A stretch of 64,000 nucleotides of DNA from positions 3,799,501-3,863,500 of the forward strand of contig NZ_AP018449.1 of assembly GCF_003966895.1 (NCBI RefSeq), read 5' to 3'. The translations under genes were made by a program, and so were the position numbers. Under the pieces are notes generated by a model, which was not told the origin of the DNA, did not search any database, and worked only from the letters and a program-made list of their open reading frames with translations. Shown here piece by piece: positions 1 to 9,455 of this stretch. The stretch comes from Methylomusa anaerophila. GTDB taxonomy: Bacteria > Bacillota > Negativicutes > Sporomusales > Sporomusaceae. Numbering within the stretch: position 1 is the stretch's first letter; every line of letters starts with the position of its first letter.

Positions 1-201
1 GGATTAAGCAGCCGGGATATTGCAAACAGTTTAAAAATTCCTCCTTTTGTCGGTGAAAAGCTAATGAAGCAAAGTAAAAGTTTTTCGATAAACAAATTAG
101 AACACTCTTTGTTACAATTGGCAGAAGCTGATAGAGACTTGAAATCAAGCCGGACAGGACCGATGATTCTTGAGAAAATTATCATTGAACTATGCCAGTG
201 A
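1..201 (+). CDS. holA: DNA polymerase III delta subunit, C-terminal end (partial)
   Basis: An open frame enters from the left edge in frame 1 and stops with TGA at 199-201, leaving 66 codons. The residues visible (a helix ending in a leucine-rich tail with LLQLAEADRDLKSSRTGP, then EKIIIELC) match the C-terminal clamp-loader collar region of the HolA/YqeN delta subunit, where an AD-x-x-LKS motif is typical. Delta opens the beta sliding clamp during clamp loading. Its position directly before convergent rpsT is the standard Firmicute arrangement and supports the call. The N-terminal AAA+ part lies outside the window. Confidence 0.82.
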   Translation, partial: GLSSRDIANSLKIPPFVGEKLMKQSKSFSINKLEHSLLQLAEADRDLKSSRTGPMILEKIIIELCQ

Positions 202-277
202 ACCGTTTCAGCCAAAGCAAAGCCGGACAATGAAAGACTTCCACCGGAGTTGAAAAAAGGAATACAAAGAGGCGAAA

Positions 278-313
278 TTAAAGCCCAACTCATTTAAATG
301 AGTTGGGCTTTAA
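278..313. terminator. Bidirectional terminator between holA and rpsT
   Basis: A perfect 36-bp palindrome (18-bp arms, starting TTAAAGCCCAACTC) lies between two convergent genes. A run of T or A flanks each side, so it can end transcription from holA on the plus strand and from rpsT on the minus strand. Confidence 0.85.
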
Positions 314-331
314 TAATGCGGGCTCAGTAGA

Positions 332-601
332 CTATTCAGTTGCTGCCGCATTAGCTTTGCGAGCCAGCCGGGACTTTTTACGGGCCGCGGCATTTTTATG
401 AATAACGCCTTTGGCGGCTGCTTTATCAATAACACTAGTAGCTTGTGCCAGGAGGTTCTTAGCCTCATCTGCTTTGCCGGCCTGCACGGCTTCATCTACT
501 TTACGGGATGCGGTTTTAAGAGTAGATCTTACAGCAAAATTGCGGGTGCGCCGTTCAGCGTCTGTTTTTACGCTACGCTCAGATGATTTGATATTTGGCA
601 A
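332..601 (-). CDS. rpsT: 30S ribosomal protein S20
   Basis: This encodes an 89-residue, lysine/alanine-rich protein with the S20 opening PNIKSSERSVKTDAERRTRN and the expected helical hairpin. It binds 16S rRNA in the body of the small subunit. The start is most likely TTG at 601-599: a strong AAGGAGG lies about 8 bases upstream, and the product then begins M-P-N-I-K, as S20 proteins do. An in-frame GTG three codons earlier overlaps that Shine-Dalgarno sequence and is unlikely to be used. The gene is convergent with holA and divergent from gpr. Confidence 0.95.
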   Translation of the reverse strand: MPNIKSSERSVKTDAERRTRNFAVRSTLKTASRKVDEAVQAGKADEAKNLLAQATSVIDKAAAKGVIHKNAAARKKSRLARKANAAATE

Positions 602-776
602 GTGTTTCACCTCCTTATATATGCAGGTATTGATGTACTAAAATATTTTAGCATGGACAATAGGAAAATGCAAGCAATATTCTGCGCTGAACATTTCATC
701 GTATAGCAATTTCGTATTTAGGAAAATATAACTTTAATACTCTCAATAGTTTAACAGTTTAACGAGGAGGAATTAT

Positions 777-1748
777 ATGAATCAGAATATCCAAGGGGTA
801 CGAACCGATTTGGCTTTAGAAGCCAGAGAAATGCTAACGAAAAAAATACGTCAAGACATTCCGGGAGTTCTGATGGAAACTGCTGAAAATGATGACATAC
901 TAATAACCCGGGTGGACATTACAACGCCTGAGGCCGAACGTATGATGGGAAAAGTACAGGGAAAATACGTAACGCTCGAAGCTCCCGGACTACGGTATAA
1001 AAATACTCCGCTGCAAAAAAAAATTATGGGTTTTTTAGCCCAGGAGTTGGCTGATTTGGTTAAACTTTCTCCCAATGCAACGGTATTAATAGTTGGATTA
1101 GGAAATTGGAATATAACACCGGATGCATTGGGACCGAGAGTGGCTCACAAGATTGTTGTGACACGCCATTTACAGGAAATGCTGTCCCCGGAACTTAAGG
1201 GCGGGGTGCGTTCCGTGTGTGCTATCGCCCCGGGTGTTTTAGGCATAACCGGAATGGAAACGGGAGAAATAATTCAAGGGATTGTGAATAATATTAAACC
1301 TGATCTGGTTATAGCGATAGACGCTTTAGCCGCAGCGTCCAGTCAGCGGGTGATCACCACTATACAGCTGGCGAATACAGGAATTCATCCGGGTTCCGGC
1401 GTTGGCAACAAGCGATTTGGTTTAACGCAGCAGTCTCTTGGCGCGCCAGTGATCGCAATTGGGGTGCCGACTGTCGTTCATGCATCAACCATAGCCATGG
1501 ATACGATTAATACGTTGCAGGAACACGCCACTTTTGCCCGTTATTTTAAGAGTATGGCCAACTTATCCGACCAGGACCGGCAAACCATTGTCCGGCAGGT
1601 ATTACCGGAGATGTTGGGTGACCTTATGGTAACACCAAAAGAAGTGGATCGATTGATTGAAGATATCGCGGCAGTTGTGTCCGGGGGGATTAATCAAGCA
1701 TTGCATCCCAATATTGACTATGAGAACATTCATCTATACCTGCATTGA
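777..1748 (+). CDS. gpr: Germination protease GPR
   Basis: This 323-residue protein is close to the usual GPR length (about 330-370). GPR degrades small acid-soluble spore proteins early in germination and is made as a zymogen in the forespore. The N-terminal segment with RTDLALEARE resembles the propeptide cleavage region of the family, and the stretches VGLGNWNITPDALGPRV and GVGNKRFGLT are typical GPR blocks. The ATG at 777 follows a GAGGAGGA ribosome site. A GTATA near 701 followed about 18 bases later by an A/T-rich element could be a sporulation sigma-G-type promoter, but this is weak. Together with spoIIP next door it shows that the organism sporulates. Confidence 0.95.
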   Translation: MNQNIQGVRTDLALEAREMLTKKIRQDIPGVLMETAENDDILITRVDITTPEAERMMGKVQGKYVTLEAPGLRYKNTPLQKKIMGFLAQELADLVKLSPNATVLIVGLGNWNITPDALGPRVAHKIVVTRHLQEMLSPELKGGVRSVCAIAPGVLGITGMETGEIIQGIVNNIKPDLVIAIDALAAASSQRVITTIQLANTGIHPGSGVGNKRFGLTQQSLGAPVIAIGVPTVVHASTIAMDTINTLQEHATFARYFKSMANLSDQDRQTIVRQVLPEMLGDLMVTPKEVDRLIEDIAAVVSGGINQALHPNIDYENIHLYLH

Positions 1749-1872
1749 TCGTGTAAATAACAGCCAGTCCTGAATTTGTTGTAATATCGCATTGCTGCCA
1801 GGCATATACATTGTATGTAAACAAAAATTCCACGGACACCCGGCACGACGACTGGGTCGTATGGAGGCGGCA

Positions 1873-3012
1873 ATGGCAGCATCAATAGCAAAGTCAAGGA
1901 AACAAAGGAAGCAGGGTGTTCGTAAGTCCTATTTTAATATCATACGAATTTTCAAGGTATCCAGATGGGTGAATGTATTACTCATTAGCATGCTGCTATG
2001 CTGTGTTGCGATAATTTCTTGGGGAACATATGAAAAACTGCCGGAAGCCGCTATGCCGGTCAGCGCCATGAAATGGCGTCACGATTCTTTGCTTATGCCA
2101 TTATGGCCTAATTGGCGTGAAGTCCTGTTCAATGGAATTCCAGGATTATCTACCATTATTGAACCTATTGAGCAACCAGCGCCTGTAAAGATAGTTCCGG
2201 AAATTGATACCAATACATTTACACAAAGGTGTTTATTTTTTCTGGCGGGAATCAATACAAATGACTGGAAAATGTTGTTTTCTCAGGAGATACCCTTGCT
2301 GCTCACCTTCGGCAAACCAGGATCACCAGCGGTAAACGCCGCTTCCCTTCCCAACTTTCCTGCTTTTGATGCCAATGCCACAAATCAAGCGGGAAAGCCG
2401 CTTGTTGGAATTTACCATACTCACACAGCTGAATCATTTATACCTGATTCAGGAGCATCCCATAAGCCGGGAGGACAACGGGGCGATATTGTAGACGTCG
2501 GTGCAGCCTTAGCAAAACATTTGGAGAAAAATGGGATTGTCGCGGTACAAAGCCAAACGATCCATGATTATCCCAGTTTTATGAAAGCATATGGCGTATC
2601 GGAACTTACAGCCCAAAAAATGTTAGCTGAAAACCCTTCCATTCAAATGATTTTTGATATTCACCGGGATGCGGGAAAACGTCAAGACTTCACAGCTACC
2701 GTTTACGGGCTGCCGGTTGCTAAAATTAGCATTGTAGTCGCTATCGGCCAGCAGGACTTGCCCCAACCCCACTGGCAACAAAATCATGCTTTTGCTAAGC
2801 TGATTGAGGCGAGGCTTAATAGTAAATTCCCCGGGCTATTCGCCGGCATACAACTGGAGGACTGGCGTTTTAATCAGCATTTGCACCCCCGTGCCCTCCT
2901 TTTGGAAGTCGGCTGTCAGGAGAATACAAAGGAAGAAGCTATTCGCAGTATAGAAATGTTAGGAGACGTACTTGTGGAAATTATTGCGGAAAGCAAGAAC
3001 CAGCAACGGTGA
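1873..3012 (+). CDS. spoIIP: Stage II sporulation protein P (engulfment peptidoglycan hydrolase)
   Basis: This encodes a 379-residue membrane-anchored protein. A basic N-terminus is followed by one transmembrane helix near residues 34-53 and a C-terminal SpoIIP domain. The motifs YHTHTAESF near residue 180 and DIHRDAGKR near 261 supply the histidine, glutamate and aspartate residues typical of this amidase/endopeptidase family. SpoIIP works with SpoIID and SpoIIM to thin septal peptidoglycan during engulfment. The open frame extends upstream, but ATG 1873 follows GGAGG at 1863 with good spacing and is preferred. It directly follows gpr, as in other Firmicutes. Confidence 0.93.
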   Translation: MAASIAKSRKQRKQGVRKSYFNIIRIFKVSRWVNVLLISMLLCCVAIISWGTYEKLPEAAMPVSAMKWRHDSLLMPLWPNWREVLFNGIPGLSTIIEPIEQPAPVKIVPEIDTNTFTQRCLFFLAGINTNDWKMLFSQEIPLLLTFGKPGSPAVNAASLPNFPAFDANATNQAGKPLVGIYHTHTAESFIPDSGASHKPGGQRGDIVDVGAALAKHLEKNGIVAVQSQTIHDYPSFMKAYGVSELTAQKMLAENPSIQMIFDIHRDAGKRQDFTATVYGLPVAKISIVVAIGQQDLPQPHWQQNHAFAKLIEARLNSKFPGLFAGIQLEDWRFNQHLHPRALLLEVGCQENTKEEAIRSIEMLGDVLVEIIAESKNQQR

Positions 3013-3021
3013 GGTGATATT

Positions 3022-3516
3022 TTGTTTAACCGTTTGATGGCGCATGACGCTGCAATAGTTGCTCGGGGTTTGCTTTTACTGTTATTAATCATATTTATTG
3101 GGGTTGGGGTAGCCGAACATCAATTGGCGGGTTTAACGCAAAAATCGGAGGGTTCCATGTTTTTCCATATTGGGCGCAGCAAAGAATACCGTTATTCGGT
3201 TTATTTGTTTGGCCAGGGTGCCCAGCTAAAATGTTTGTATCAAGTTGGCACTATATCAAATGCCGGGCGGGATTTATTTATAAAAATAGCCGATAAATAT
3301 TTTGTTGTACCGACCCAAGTTGAATACGATATGGGGAACTTCTACTATTGGGCAAATTTGTGGCGGCGGCAGTTTAGCGATGAAGCATGTAAAACCAAAC
3401 AAAGCATTCAGCAGCATATGTTAATAGTCAAGCCTATTATTGAAAAAAATTGTGACAAGGCAGTCAAACAGGCTAAATATTACTATCAAAAAGTGCTGGA
3501 TTTTTCCGGGATCTAA
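3022..3516 (+). CDS. Unknown small membrane-anchored protein
   Basis: This is a 164-residue protein that I do not recognise. It starts with TTG at 3022, preceded by GAGGTGAT. A strongly hydrophobic stretch (GLLLLLLIIFIGVGVA) near residues 17-32 looks like an uncleaved anchor or signal. The rest is soluble, tyrosine-rich (for example NFYYWANLWRRQF) and has three scattered cysteines. It lies 9 bases after spoIIP and is probably cotranscribed with it, so a role in sporulation or the cell envelope is possible but unproven. Confidence 0.7.
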   Translation: MFNRLMAHDAAIVARGLLLLLLIIFIGVGVAEHQLAGLTQKSEGSMFFHIGRSKEYRYSVYLFGQGAQLKCLYQVGTISNAGRDLFIKIADKYFVVPTQVEYDMGNFYYWANLWRRQFSDEACKTKQSIQQHMLIVKPIIEKNCDKAVKQAKYYYQKVLDFSGI

Positions 3517-3539
3517 AATTTAGTTATAAGCGGTGACGC

Positions 3540-3569
3540 TTGCGAGGACAGGGCTACAAATGGTATAAT
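3540..3569 (+). promoter_or_regulatory. Probable sigma-A promoter of lepA
   Basis: TTGCGA at 3540 and an extended -10 (TGGTATAAT, hexamer at 3564-3569) are separated by 18 bases, about 50 bases before lepA. Confidence 0.6.
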
Positions 3570-3621
3570 CTAAAGAAGTATGCAGAAATGACTTGATTTT
3601 GCCAGGGAGGAGCCCGCCTGA

Positions 3622-5418
3622 ATGGATACAGCCCATATACGGAATTTTTGTATTATCGCCCATATTGATCACGGCAAGTCTACGCTTGCCGATCGTCTGC
3701 TGGAGTACACCGGTGCTCTTTCGGCCAGAGAGATGGAAGATCAGGTCTTAGATCAGATGGAACTGGAACGTGAGCGCGGCATCACCATTAAAGCCCAGGC
3801 AGTACGGCTTGAATATACGGCAAATAACGGGGAAAAATACATGCTCAACCTAATTGATACCCCAGGGCATGTTGATTTTACTTATGAAGTTTCCCGTAGC
3901 CTGGCTGCTTGCGAGGGGGCTTTGCTTGTTGTTGATGCGGCCCAGGGGATTGAGGCGCAAACGCTGGCCAATGTTTATCTGGCGCTTGAGCACAATTTAG
4001 AAATTATCCTTGTTATAAATAAAATTGACTTACCTAGCGCCGACCCTGAAAAAGTAAAACATGAAATTGAAGAAGTAATCGGCTTAGATGCTTCTGAGGC
4101 CATACTGACAAGCGCGAAAACCGGTGTGGGCATCAAAGAGATACTGGAAGTAATTGTTAGTCAGATTCCCTTCCCCGCCGGAAATGCGAATGAACCCCTG
4201 CAAGCGCTCATTTTTGACTCTCATTTCGATTCTTATAAAGGGGTTATCGCCTACGTTCGGGTAGTCAGCGGGCGTATTGCTCCGGGTACCAGGATCAAGA
4301 TGATGGCAACTGATAAAAAGTTTGAGGTTACTGAAGTCGGCGTCTTTCGTCCCTACCTTGCCAATGTTGCCGAGTTGGGACCGGGAGAAGTTGGCTTTAT
4401 TGCTGCCAGCATTAAAAATGTGAAAGACACGCGTGTGGGCGATACGGTTACAAATGCCGACTGTCCGGCCGAGGCTCCTTTACCGGGATATCGTAAAATT
4501 AACCCAATGGTCTACTGCGGTTTGTATCCTGTTGATAGCGCCGATTATGAGTCATTAAGAGACGCTTTGGAGAAGCTTCAGCTAAATGACGCGTCGCTGT
4601 TATTTGAACCGGAGACGTCGGTTGCGCTGGGATTTGGTTTCCGTTGCGGCTTTCTGGGACTTTTGCACATGGATGTTGTTCAGGAAAGATTGGAAAGAGA
4701 ATACAATCTCACACTTATTACCACCGCTCCCAACGTAATTTATAAAGTCTTTAAAACCGATGGAGAAGTCCTGGATATCGATAACCCTTCCAAACTGCCG
4801 ACAACGCAGGAAATCGACCATATTAAAGAACCTTATGTCAAAGCAACGGTAATTGTGCCAAATGATTTTGTAGGGGCAGTAATGGAATTGTCGCAGGAAA
4901 AGCGGGGAGAATTTAAAGATATGAAATATCTTGATACGACTCGCGTTATGCTGACCTACCATTTGCCGTTAAGTGAAATAATTTATGACTACTTCGACCG
5001 GTTAAAATCTTCAACCCGGGGCTATGCGTCTCTTGACTATGAACTGATTGGATACCAACAATCAGAATTGGTTAAATTGGACATCTTGCTAAACGGTGAG
5101 CCGGTTGATGCGCTAAGTGTCATTGTTCATCGTGAAAGAGCGCAGCAGCGCGGGCGGCAATTAGCCGAGAAGCTAAAAGAAATTATTCCGCGGCAAATGT
5201 TTGAAATACCTATTCAAGCCGCTATTGGCAACAAGGTGATCGCGCGCGAGACGGTCCGGGCCATGAGAAAGGATGTATTGGCAAAATGCTATGGCGGTGA
5301 TATTTCCCGTAAACGTAAGTTGTTGGAAAAACAAAAGGAAGGCAAGAAAAGGATGAAACAGGTAGGAAATGTTGAAGTGCCGCAAGAAGCCTTCATGGCA
5401 ATATTAAAAATGGATTAA
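3622..5418 (+). CDS. lepA: Elongation factor 4 (LepA), ribosome-associated GTPase
   Basis: This 598-residue protein has the full EF4 length. The GTPase domain shows AHIDHGKST (G1, near residue 13), DTPGHVDF (G3) and NKIDLP (G4). Domain II, two alpha/beta domains and the LepA-specific C-terminal domain ([20 protein letters not shown], ending in a basic [19 protein letters not shown] stretch) follow. EF4 binds ribosomes and affects initiation, back-translocation and assembly under stress. The start ATG follows GGGAGGAG. hemW follows 24 bases later, the conserved lepA-hemW pair of Firmicutes. Confidence 0.97.
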   Translation: MDTAHIRNFCIIAHIDHGKSTLADRLLEYTGALSAREMEDQVLDQMELERERGITIKAQAVRLEYTANNGEKYMLNLIDTPGHVDFTYEVSRSLAACEGALLVVDAAQGIEAQTLANVYLALEHNLEIILVINKIDLPSADPEKVKHEIEEVIGLDASEAILTSAKTGVGIKEILEVIVSQIPFPAGNANEPLQALIFDSHFDSYKGVIAYVRVVSGRIAPGTRIKMMATDKKFEVTEVGVFRPYLANVAELGPGEVGFIAASIKNVKDTRVGDTVTNADCPAEAPLPGYRKINPMVYCGLYPVDSADYESLRDALEKLQLNDASLLFEPETSVALGFGFRCGFLGLLHMDVVQERLEREYNLTLITTAPNVIYKVFKTDGEVLDIDNPSKLPTTQEIDHIKEPYVKATVIVPNDFVGAVMELSQEKRGEFKDMKYLDTTRVMLTYHLPLSEIIYDYFDRLKSSTRGYASLDYELIGYQQSELVKLDILLNGEPVDALSVIVHRERAQQRGRQLAEKLKEIIPRQMFEIPIQAAIGNKVIARETVRAMRKDVLAKCYGGDISRKRKLLEKQKEGKKRMKQVGNVEVPQEAFMAILKMD

Positions 5419-5442
5419 AATTATTAAGGTTATATTGTATAT

Positions 5443-6600
5443 ATGAATATAGAGCGTTCAAATAATAATATTGGGTTATATATTCACATTCCTTTTTGTA
5501 TCAAGAAATGCTTATATTGCGATTTCCCTTCTTATCCCGGCCATGAACATTTATACCACGCTTACATTACCGCCTTGTGTCGGGAAATTACTGACCGGGG
5601 CGGTATCTTTTGCCCGGAAATAGTTGATACCATTTATATTGGCGGGGGAACGCCCAGTCTCTTACCTGTGGAGCTGCTTGATTCTATTCTATCTTGTATC
5701 CGCCAAAACTTTACCGTTTCAGAAAACGTTGAAACCAGCATGGAGATAAACCCAGGGACAATTAATAGTAACAAACTGAAGGAAATACATGCACTGGGGG
5801 TTAATCGCCTGAGTTTTGGAATTCAAACTTTTTCGGACGAACTTTTATACGGCATAGGCCGCATCCATTCCGCCGCCCAGGGGATTGAGGCTGTAAAACA
5901 AGCTAAACATATCGGTTTTAACAATATAAGTCTGGATTTGATGTACGGACTTCCCGGGCAAACAGTAATTGATCTCGCGCAAAGCCTCAGCAGCGCAGTA
6001 AAACTTCAGGTGAACCATATCTCAGTATATGGCTTAAAACTGGAAGAAGGTACTCCGTTGTTTGACGCTCATGCCGCCGGGGTAATTGTACTTCCGGATG
6101 ATGATGCCGAAGCAGCAATGTATGATTATGCAACCGATTATTTACCGGCTAACGGATATCATCGTTACGAAATTTCAAATTTTGCCCGCAAGGACTACAA
6201 ATGTCGCCACAATTTAAAGTATTGGCGTTACCGCCCCTACGTGGGGTTTGGTGCTGCCGCCCACTCCTTTTACCGGGGACAGCGCACAGGCAATGTTGTT
6301 GATGTGGGGGAATATATTGAGCGGTTAAACGATAACTGTTCGCCTGTTAGTATTACCGAGCATCCTGGTAGAGATCAAGCTATGGCTGAATATATCTTTT
6401 TATCTTTGCGCACAACGGAAGGCCTTTTACTGCCGGACTTTTCCCTTGAATTTGGCGCAGATTTTATTAAAAAATATCAACCGGTAATAACACGCCTTTC
6501 CAACCAGGGCCTGTTGGCTATTAAAAAAAATAAGATAGCGTTGACTCCCCTGGGAATGAAATATGGCAATATTGTATTTCGCAGTTTTTTACCTGATTAG
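5443..6600 (+). CDS. hemW: HemW-type radical SAM protein (coproporphyrinogen oxidase-like)
   Basis: This 385-residue radical SAM enzyme has its cluster motif C-x3-C-x2-C near residues 18-25 (PFCIKKCLYCDF), followed by GGGTPS and the HemW C-terminal domain (CRHNLKYW, GFGAAAHS). The residue after the third cysteine region is the DF of HemW rather than the extra cysteine of true HemN. HemW is a heme-binding protein thought to deliver heme; it was long annotated as oxygen-independent coproporphyrinogen III oxidase, and catalytic activity should not be assumed. It follows lepA and precedes the heat-shock operon, as is common in Firmicutes. Confidence 0.92.
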   Translation: MNIERSNNNIGLYIHIPFCIKKCLYCDFPSYPGHEHLYHAYITALCREITDRGGIFCPEIVDTIYIGGGTPSLLPVELLDSILSCIRQNFTVSENVETSMEINPGTINSNKLKEIHALGVNRLSFGIQTFSDELLYGIGRIHSAAQGIEAVKQAKHIGFNNISLDLMYGLPGQTVIDLAQSLSSAVKLQVNHISVYGLKLEEGTPLFDAHAAGVIVLPDDDAEAAMYDYATDYLPANGYHRYEISNFARKDYKCRHNLKYWRYRPYVGFGAAAHSFYRGQRTGNVVDVGEYIERLNDNCSPVSITEHPGRDQAMAEYIFLSLRTTEGLLLPDFSLEFGADFIKKYQPVITRLSNQGLLAIKKNKIALTPLGMKYGNIVFRSFLPD

Positions 6601-6615
6601 AGACCTTCATATATC

Positions 6616-6644
6616 TTGACATTAGACCCATAGAGTGGTATTTT
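6616..6644 (+). promoter_or_regulatory. Vegetative promoter of the hrcA-dnaK operon
   Basis: A perfect TTGACA at 6616-6621 is separated by 17 bases from TATTTT at 6639-6644, which is preceded by a TG extended -10 element. The CIRCE operator lies immediately downstream, so HrcA binding would block initiation or clearance. Confidence 0.75.
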
Positions 6645-6656
6645 CTTATATAGATA

Positions 6657-6683
6657 TTAGCACTCGATTCATTCGAGTGCTAA
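6657..6683 (+). promoter_or_regulatory. CIRCE operator (HrcA binding site)
   Basis: TTAGCACTC, nine bases, GAGTGCTAA: an exact match to the CIRCE inverted repeat. HrcA binds it at normal temperature and represses the downstream heat-shock genes. It is the only CIRCE I see in the window and precedes hrcA, so the archaeal-type chaperonin in the same transcript should be controlled by it. Confidence 0.97.
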
Positions 6684-6701
6684 CAATGGAAGGTGGAGCA
6701 G

Positions 6702-7733
6702 ATGCTGGATGAAAGGAAAAGGAGAATTTTACAGGCAATAATAGATGACTATATTTCCACCGCCGAACCAGTTGGCTCAAGAACTATCGCTAGAAAATAC
6801 GAACTTGGCATTAGTCCGGCTACTATTCGCAACGAGATGGCAGATCTGGAGATACTTGGTTATCTTGAGCAGCCTCATACCTCTGCCGGACGGATACCTT
6901 CAGCCAAAGGATATCGCTTTTATGTTGACTGCCTGTTATCGCCGCCGCAAATTTCCGAGCGGGATATTGCAATAATTGATAATTGGTACCAGACAAAAGT
7001 TCGCCGGATTGAGGAAGTTTTCCAGGAAACAGCTAAAATTCTTTCGCGCGTAACCCGGAATATTTCTCTGGTTCTGGCACCGCAAATATCTCAGTGTACC
7101 TTCAAATACCTACAGTTTTTACCTTTGGATGAGCGGCGTTCAATTGTCGTTATTGTCACGAGCAATGGCTTGCTAGAGAACAAAATCATTGAAATTCCTG
7201 AAGGGTTAAGCAATGACGATCTGCATGTGGTTGCTTCCGGGATTAATAACCGGCTGGGTGGGTTGTCGTTAGATCGGATTAAGTCTTCATTATTAAAAGA
7301 AATACAGCGGGATATTCTAGCTGATCCCGGCCTTTTTGAAACTGCGCTGGGGCTCTTGATCTATGCTCTTACGGCTGAGAAAAATGAAAAAATATACCTT
7401 GGCGGTACGACTCAGGTTCTAAACCAGCCGGAATTCAGGGATGTTGACAAGGTAAAAGACCTTCTATCCATGCTGGAGGAAGAGAAGCTGTTATGTGATA
7501 TTTTGCATACGAATGAAAGTGACGGTGTAATTGTAACAATTGGTCATGAAAACAAGTTTTCGGGTATTCATGATTGCAGCGTTGTTCAAGCAACTTACCG
7601 CGTCGAAGGACAGATTGTGGGAACTGTAGCCGTATTAGGCCCTACGAGAATGGAATATGGTAAAACAATGGCTGTGCTGGAATTTATGCATAAGCACTTG
7701 GGTGAAATATTAAGTAAATACAAATTAATATAA
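6702..7733 (+). CDS. hrcA: Heat-inducible transcription repressor HrcA
   Basis: This 343-residue repressor has an N-terminal winged helix (RKRRILQAIIDDYISTAEPV, then SPATIRNEMADLE with the recognition helix) and the HrcA effector domain ending in a GPTRMEY motif. It binds CIRCE and senses chaperone availability; in other Firmicutes GroEL keeps HrcA active. ATG 6702 is preferred over GTG 6693 because GGAAGGTGG lies just upstream at the right distance. It is first in the operon, so it is autoregulated. Confidence 0.95.
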   Translation: MLDERKRRILQAIIDDYISTAEPVGSRTIARKYELGISPATIRNEMADLEILGYLEQPHTSAGRIPSAKGYRFYVDCLLSPPQISERDIAIIDNWYQTKVRRIEEVFQETAKILSRVTRNISLVLAPQISQCTFKYLQFLPLDERRSIVVIVTSNGLLENKIIEIPEGLSNDDLHVVASGINNRLGGLSLDRIKSSLLKEIQRDILADPGLFETALGLLIYALTAEKNEKIYLGGTTQVLNQPEFRDVDKVKDLLSMLEEEKLLCDILHTNESDGVIVTIGHENKFSGIHDCSVVQATYRVEGQIVGTVAVLGPTRMEYGKTMAVLEFMHKHLGEILSKYKLI

Positions 7734-7845
7734 ACTTTGCAATTGTAATTGTGGCCGATATTTTCCGGTATTTCAACAATAGCAATCATAATTTAAGCAA
7801 GCAACTTTGATTAAACTGGATTAGACTGGATTGGAGGATAATTGG

Positions 7846-9432
7846 ATGAATCTTAAACAAGCAGGCAGTGGCGCTGACGTAGATGAGCGTTTGGCAGCGT
7901 TAATGACCAATGCTAACGCCGTGAGGGCTATTACTGCCGCCGTCGAAGGTACAATTGGCCCCAAAGGGCTTGATACTATGCTGGTAGACCGATTCGGTGA
8001 AGTAATTATTACCAACGACGGTGTAACGATCTTGGATAAGATGGATGTAAACCATCCGGCCGCTAAAATGCTCATTAACATTGCTAAAGCTCAGCAAGCG
8101 GAGGTTGGCGACGGCACTACCACCGCAACGATTATGGCCGGTACTCTTGTTGCCGAGGGTGTTAGTCAGGTAATACGGGGTGTGCCGGTGGCCAGAGTAA
8201 TTGAAGGAGTTAAATATGGAGTTGCCCATGTTATAAAAGCGATCAAGGAGCGAGGGCGCCAAGTAAATGATATTGATGACCCGATTTTACGTCGAATCGC
8301 AATGATTGCCGGTAGAGAACATGAGGATATTGCCGATTTGGTAGTGGAAGCCGCGCGCCTGATCGGTGTCGGTAAGTTATCCGAAAATACATTTAAATTA
8401 TCGGAAATAATAACCGCTGAAGCCGGTGCGGATAATGAAGTATTTATGGGCGTTATTGTTAATCAGGAACGTATGACGCAAGAAATGCCGGAAAGAATCG
8501 AAAAAGCAAAAATTTTGCTTATTGATGACGCACTGGAACCGGAAGAAATTGAAGATGAGGCGCTCAGCACGGAGGCAGGGTTTAAACGATACATTGAGTT
8601 GCAAGATGAATTTAAAAATAATATACATAAAATAGTTCAACTAGGAGTCAATGTGGTCATGGTTGATCGTGGCGTACATGAAGCAGCTGAGGAAATATTG
8701 ACTGATGCCGGGGTTCAGGTTGTGCAAAGAGTGTCGGCGAAAGACCTTCGGCGGGTTGCCGATCACGCCGGTGCCAGGATGATTAAACGTACAGGGTTGA
8801 AAAAGAATGCGGCTGACATAGAGAAATACCTTGGCTATGCGGAAAAAGTATACGAAGATGAAAAACTTGAACATATGCGGGTGCTGGGCGGACGCGGTAA
8901 ACCAATGGCCACGATTTTAGTCGGAGCTGCCACCGAAGAAGTAGTGGGTGAGCGCGAACGCATTGCCAAAGATGCAGCCTCCAGCGTGCAAGCCGCGGTC
9001 AAAGGCGGCTATGTTCCCGGCGGCGGTTCCATGGAGATTTCCATGGCCAGAGAAGTTATCAAATTCAGGGAAAATCTCAAGGGAATGTCCGCATATGGCA
9101 TTGATTGTGTAGTGAACGCGCTTAAACAACCTTTATCCCAAATTGTGGAGAACGCAGGTTACAATCCTTTGGAAAAAGTGGAGGAGGTTATTAATGCCCA
9201 GGTTGCTGCCGAAACTGATTCTCTTGGCGTTGATTGCGATTCCGGTGAAGTAGCAGATATGCTGGAACGGGGGGTGGTTGATCCAGTTCCGGTCAAGCTG
9301 CATGCCATTAAGGCTGCCGGCGAAGTTGCGGTGGCAATATTACGTATTGATACGATAATTAAGAAAAAAGAGGAAAATACGGCCGCACAAAAATCAGGTG
9401 GAAGTATTGAGAATGAAATGCCGGATTTTTAG
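7846..9432 (+). CDS. Archaeal-type (group III) chaperonin, thermosome-like
   Basis: This 528-residue chaperonin belongs to the thermosome/CCT branch, not the GroEL branch. Group II-like signatures include [20 protein letters not shown] near residue 55, the nucleotide-binding GDGTTT near 88 and VPGGGSME near 392. It lacks the GGM-rich GroEL tail and ends in MPDF. Group II/III chaperonins fold proteins in a double-ring chamber closed by a built-in lid and need no GroES; none is encoded here. The start is ATG 7846, behind GGAGGAT. It lies between hrcA and grpE, the location known for group III chaperonins of some Firmicutes such as Carboxydothermus. Transfer from archaea is an inference. Confidence 0.92.
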   Translation: MNLKQAGSGADVDERLAALMTNANAVRAITAAVEGTIGPKGLDTMLVDRFGEVIITNDGVTILDKMDVNHPAAKMLINIAKAQQAEVGDGTTTATIMAGTLVAEGVSQVIRGVPVARVIEGVKYGVAHVIKAIKERGRQVNDIDDPILRRIAMIAGREHEDIADLVVEAARLIGVGKLSENTFKLSEIITAEAGADNEVFMGVIVNQERMTQEMPERIEKAKILLIDDALEPEEIEDEALSTEAGFKRYIELQDEFKNNIHKIVQLGVNVVMVDRGVHEAAEEILTDAGVQVVQRVSAKDLRRVADHAGARMIKRTGLKKNAADIEKYLGYAEKVYEDEKLEHMRVLGGRGKPMATILVGAATEEVVGERERIAKDAASSVQAAVKGGYVPGGGSMEISMAREVIKFRENLKGMSAYGIDCVVNALKQPLSQIVENAGYNPLEKVEEVINAQVAAETDSLGVDCDSGEVADMLERGVVDPVPVKLHAIKAAGEVAVAILRIDTIIKKKEENTAAQKSGGSIENEMPDF

Positions 9433-9455
9433 TAAATTATGGAGGTGTGAGTACC

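Noticed and set aside
7734..7845. Second CIRCE or separate promoter before the chaperonin gene
   Set aside because: The gap holds only repeated TGGATT-like words; no TTAGCACTC inverted repeat or good promoter is present, so read-through from hrcA is assumed.
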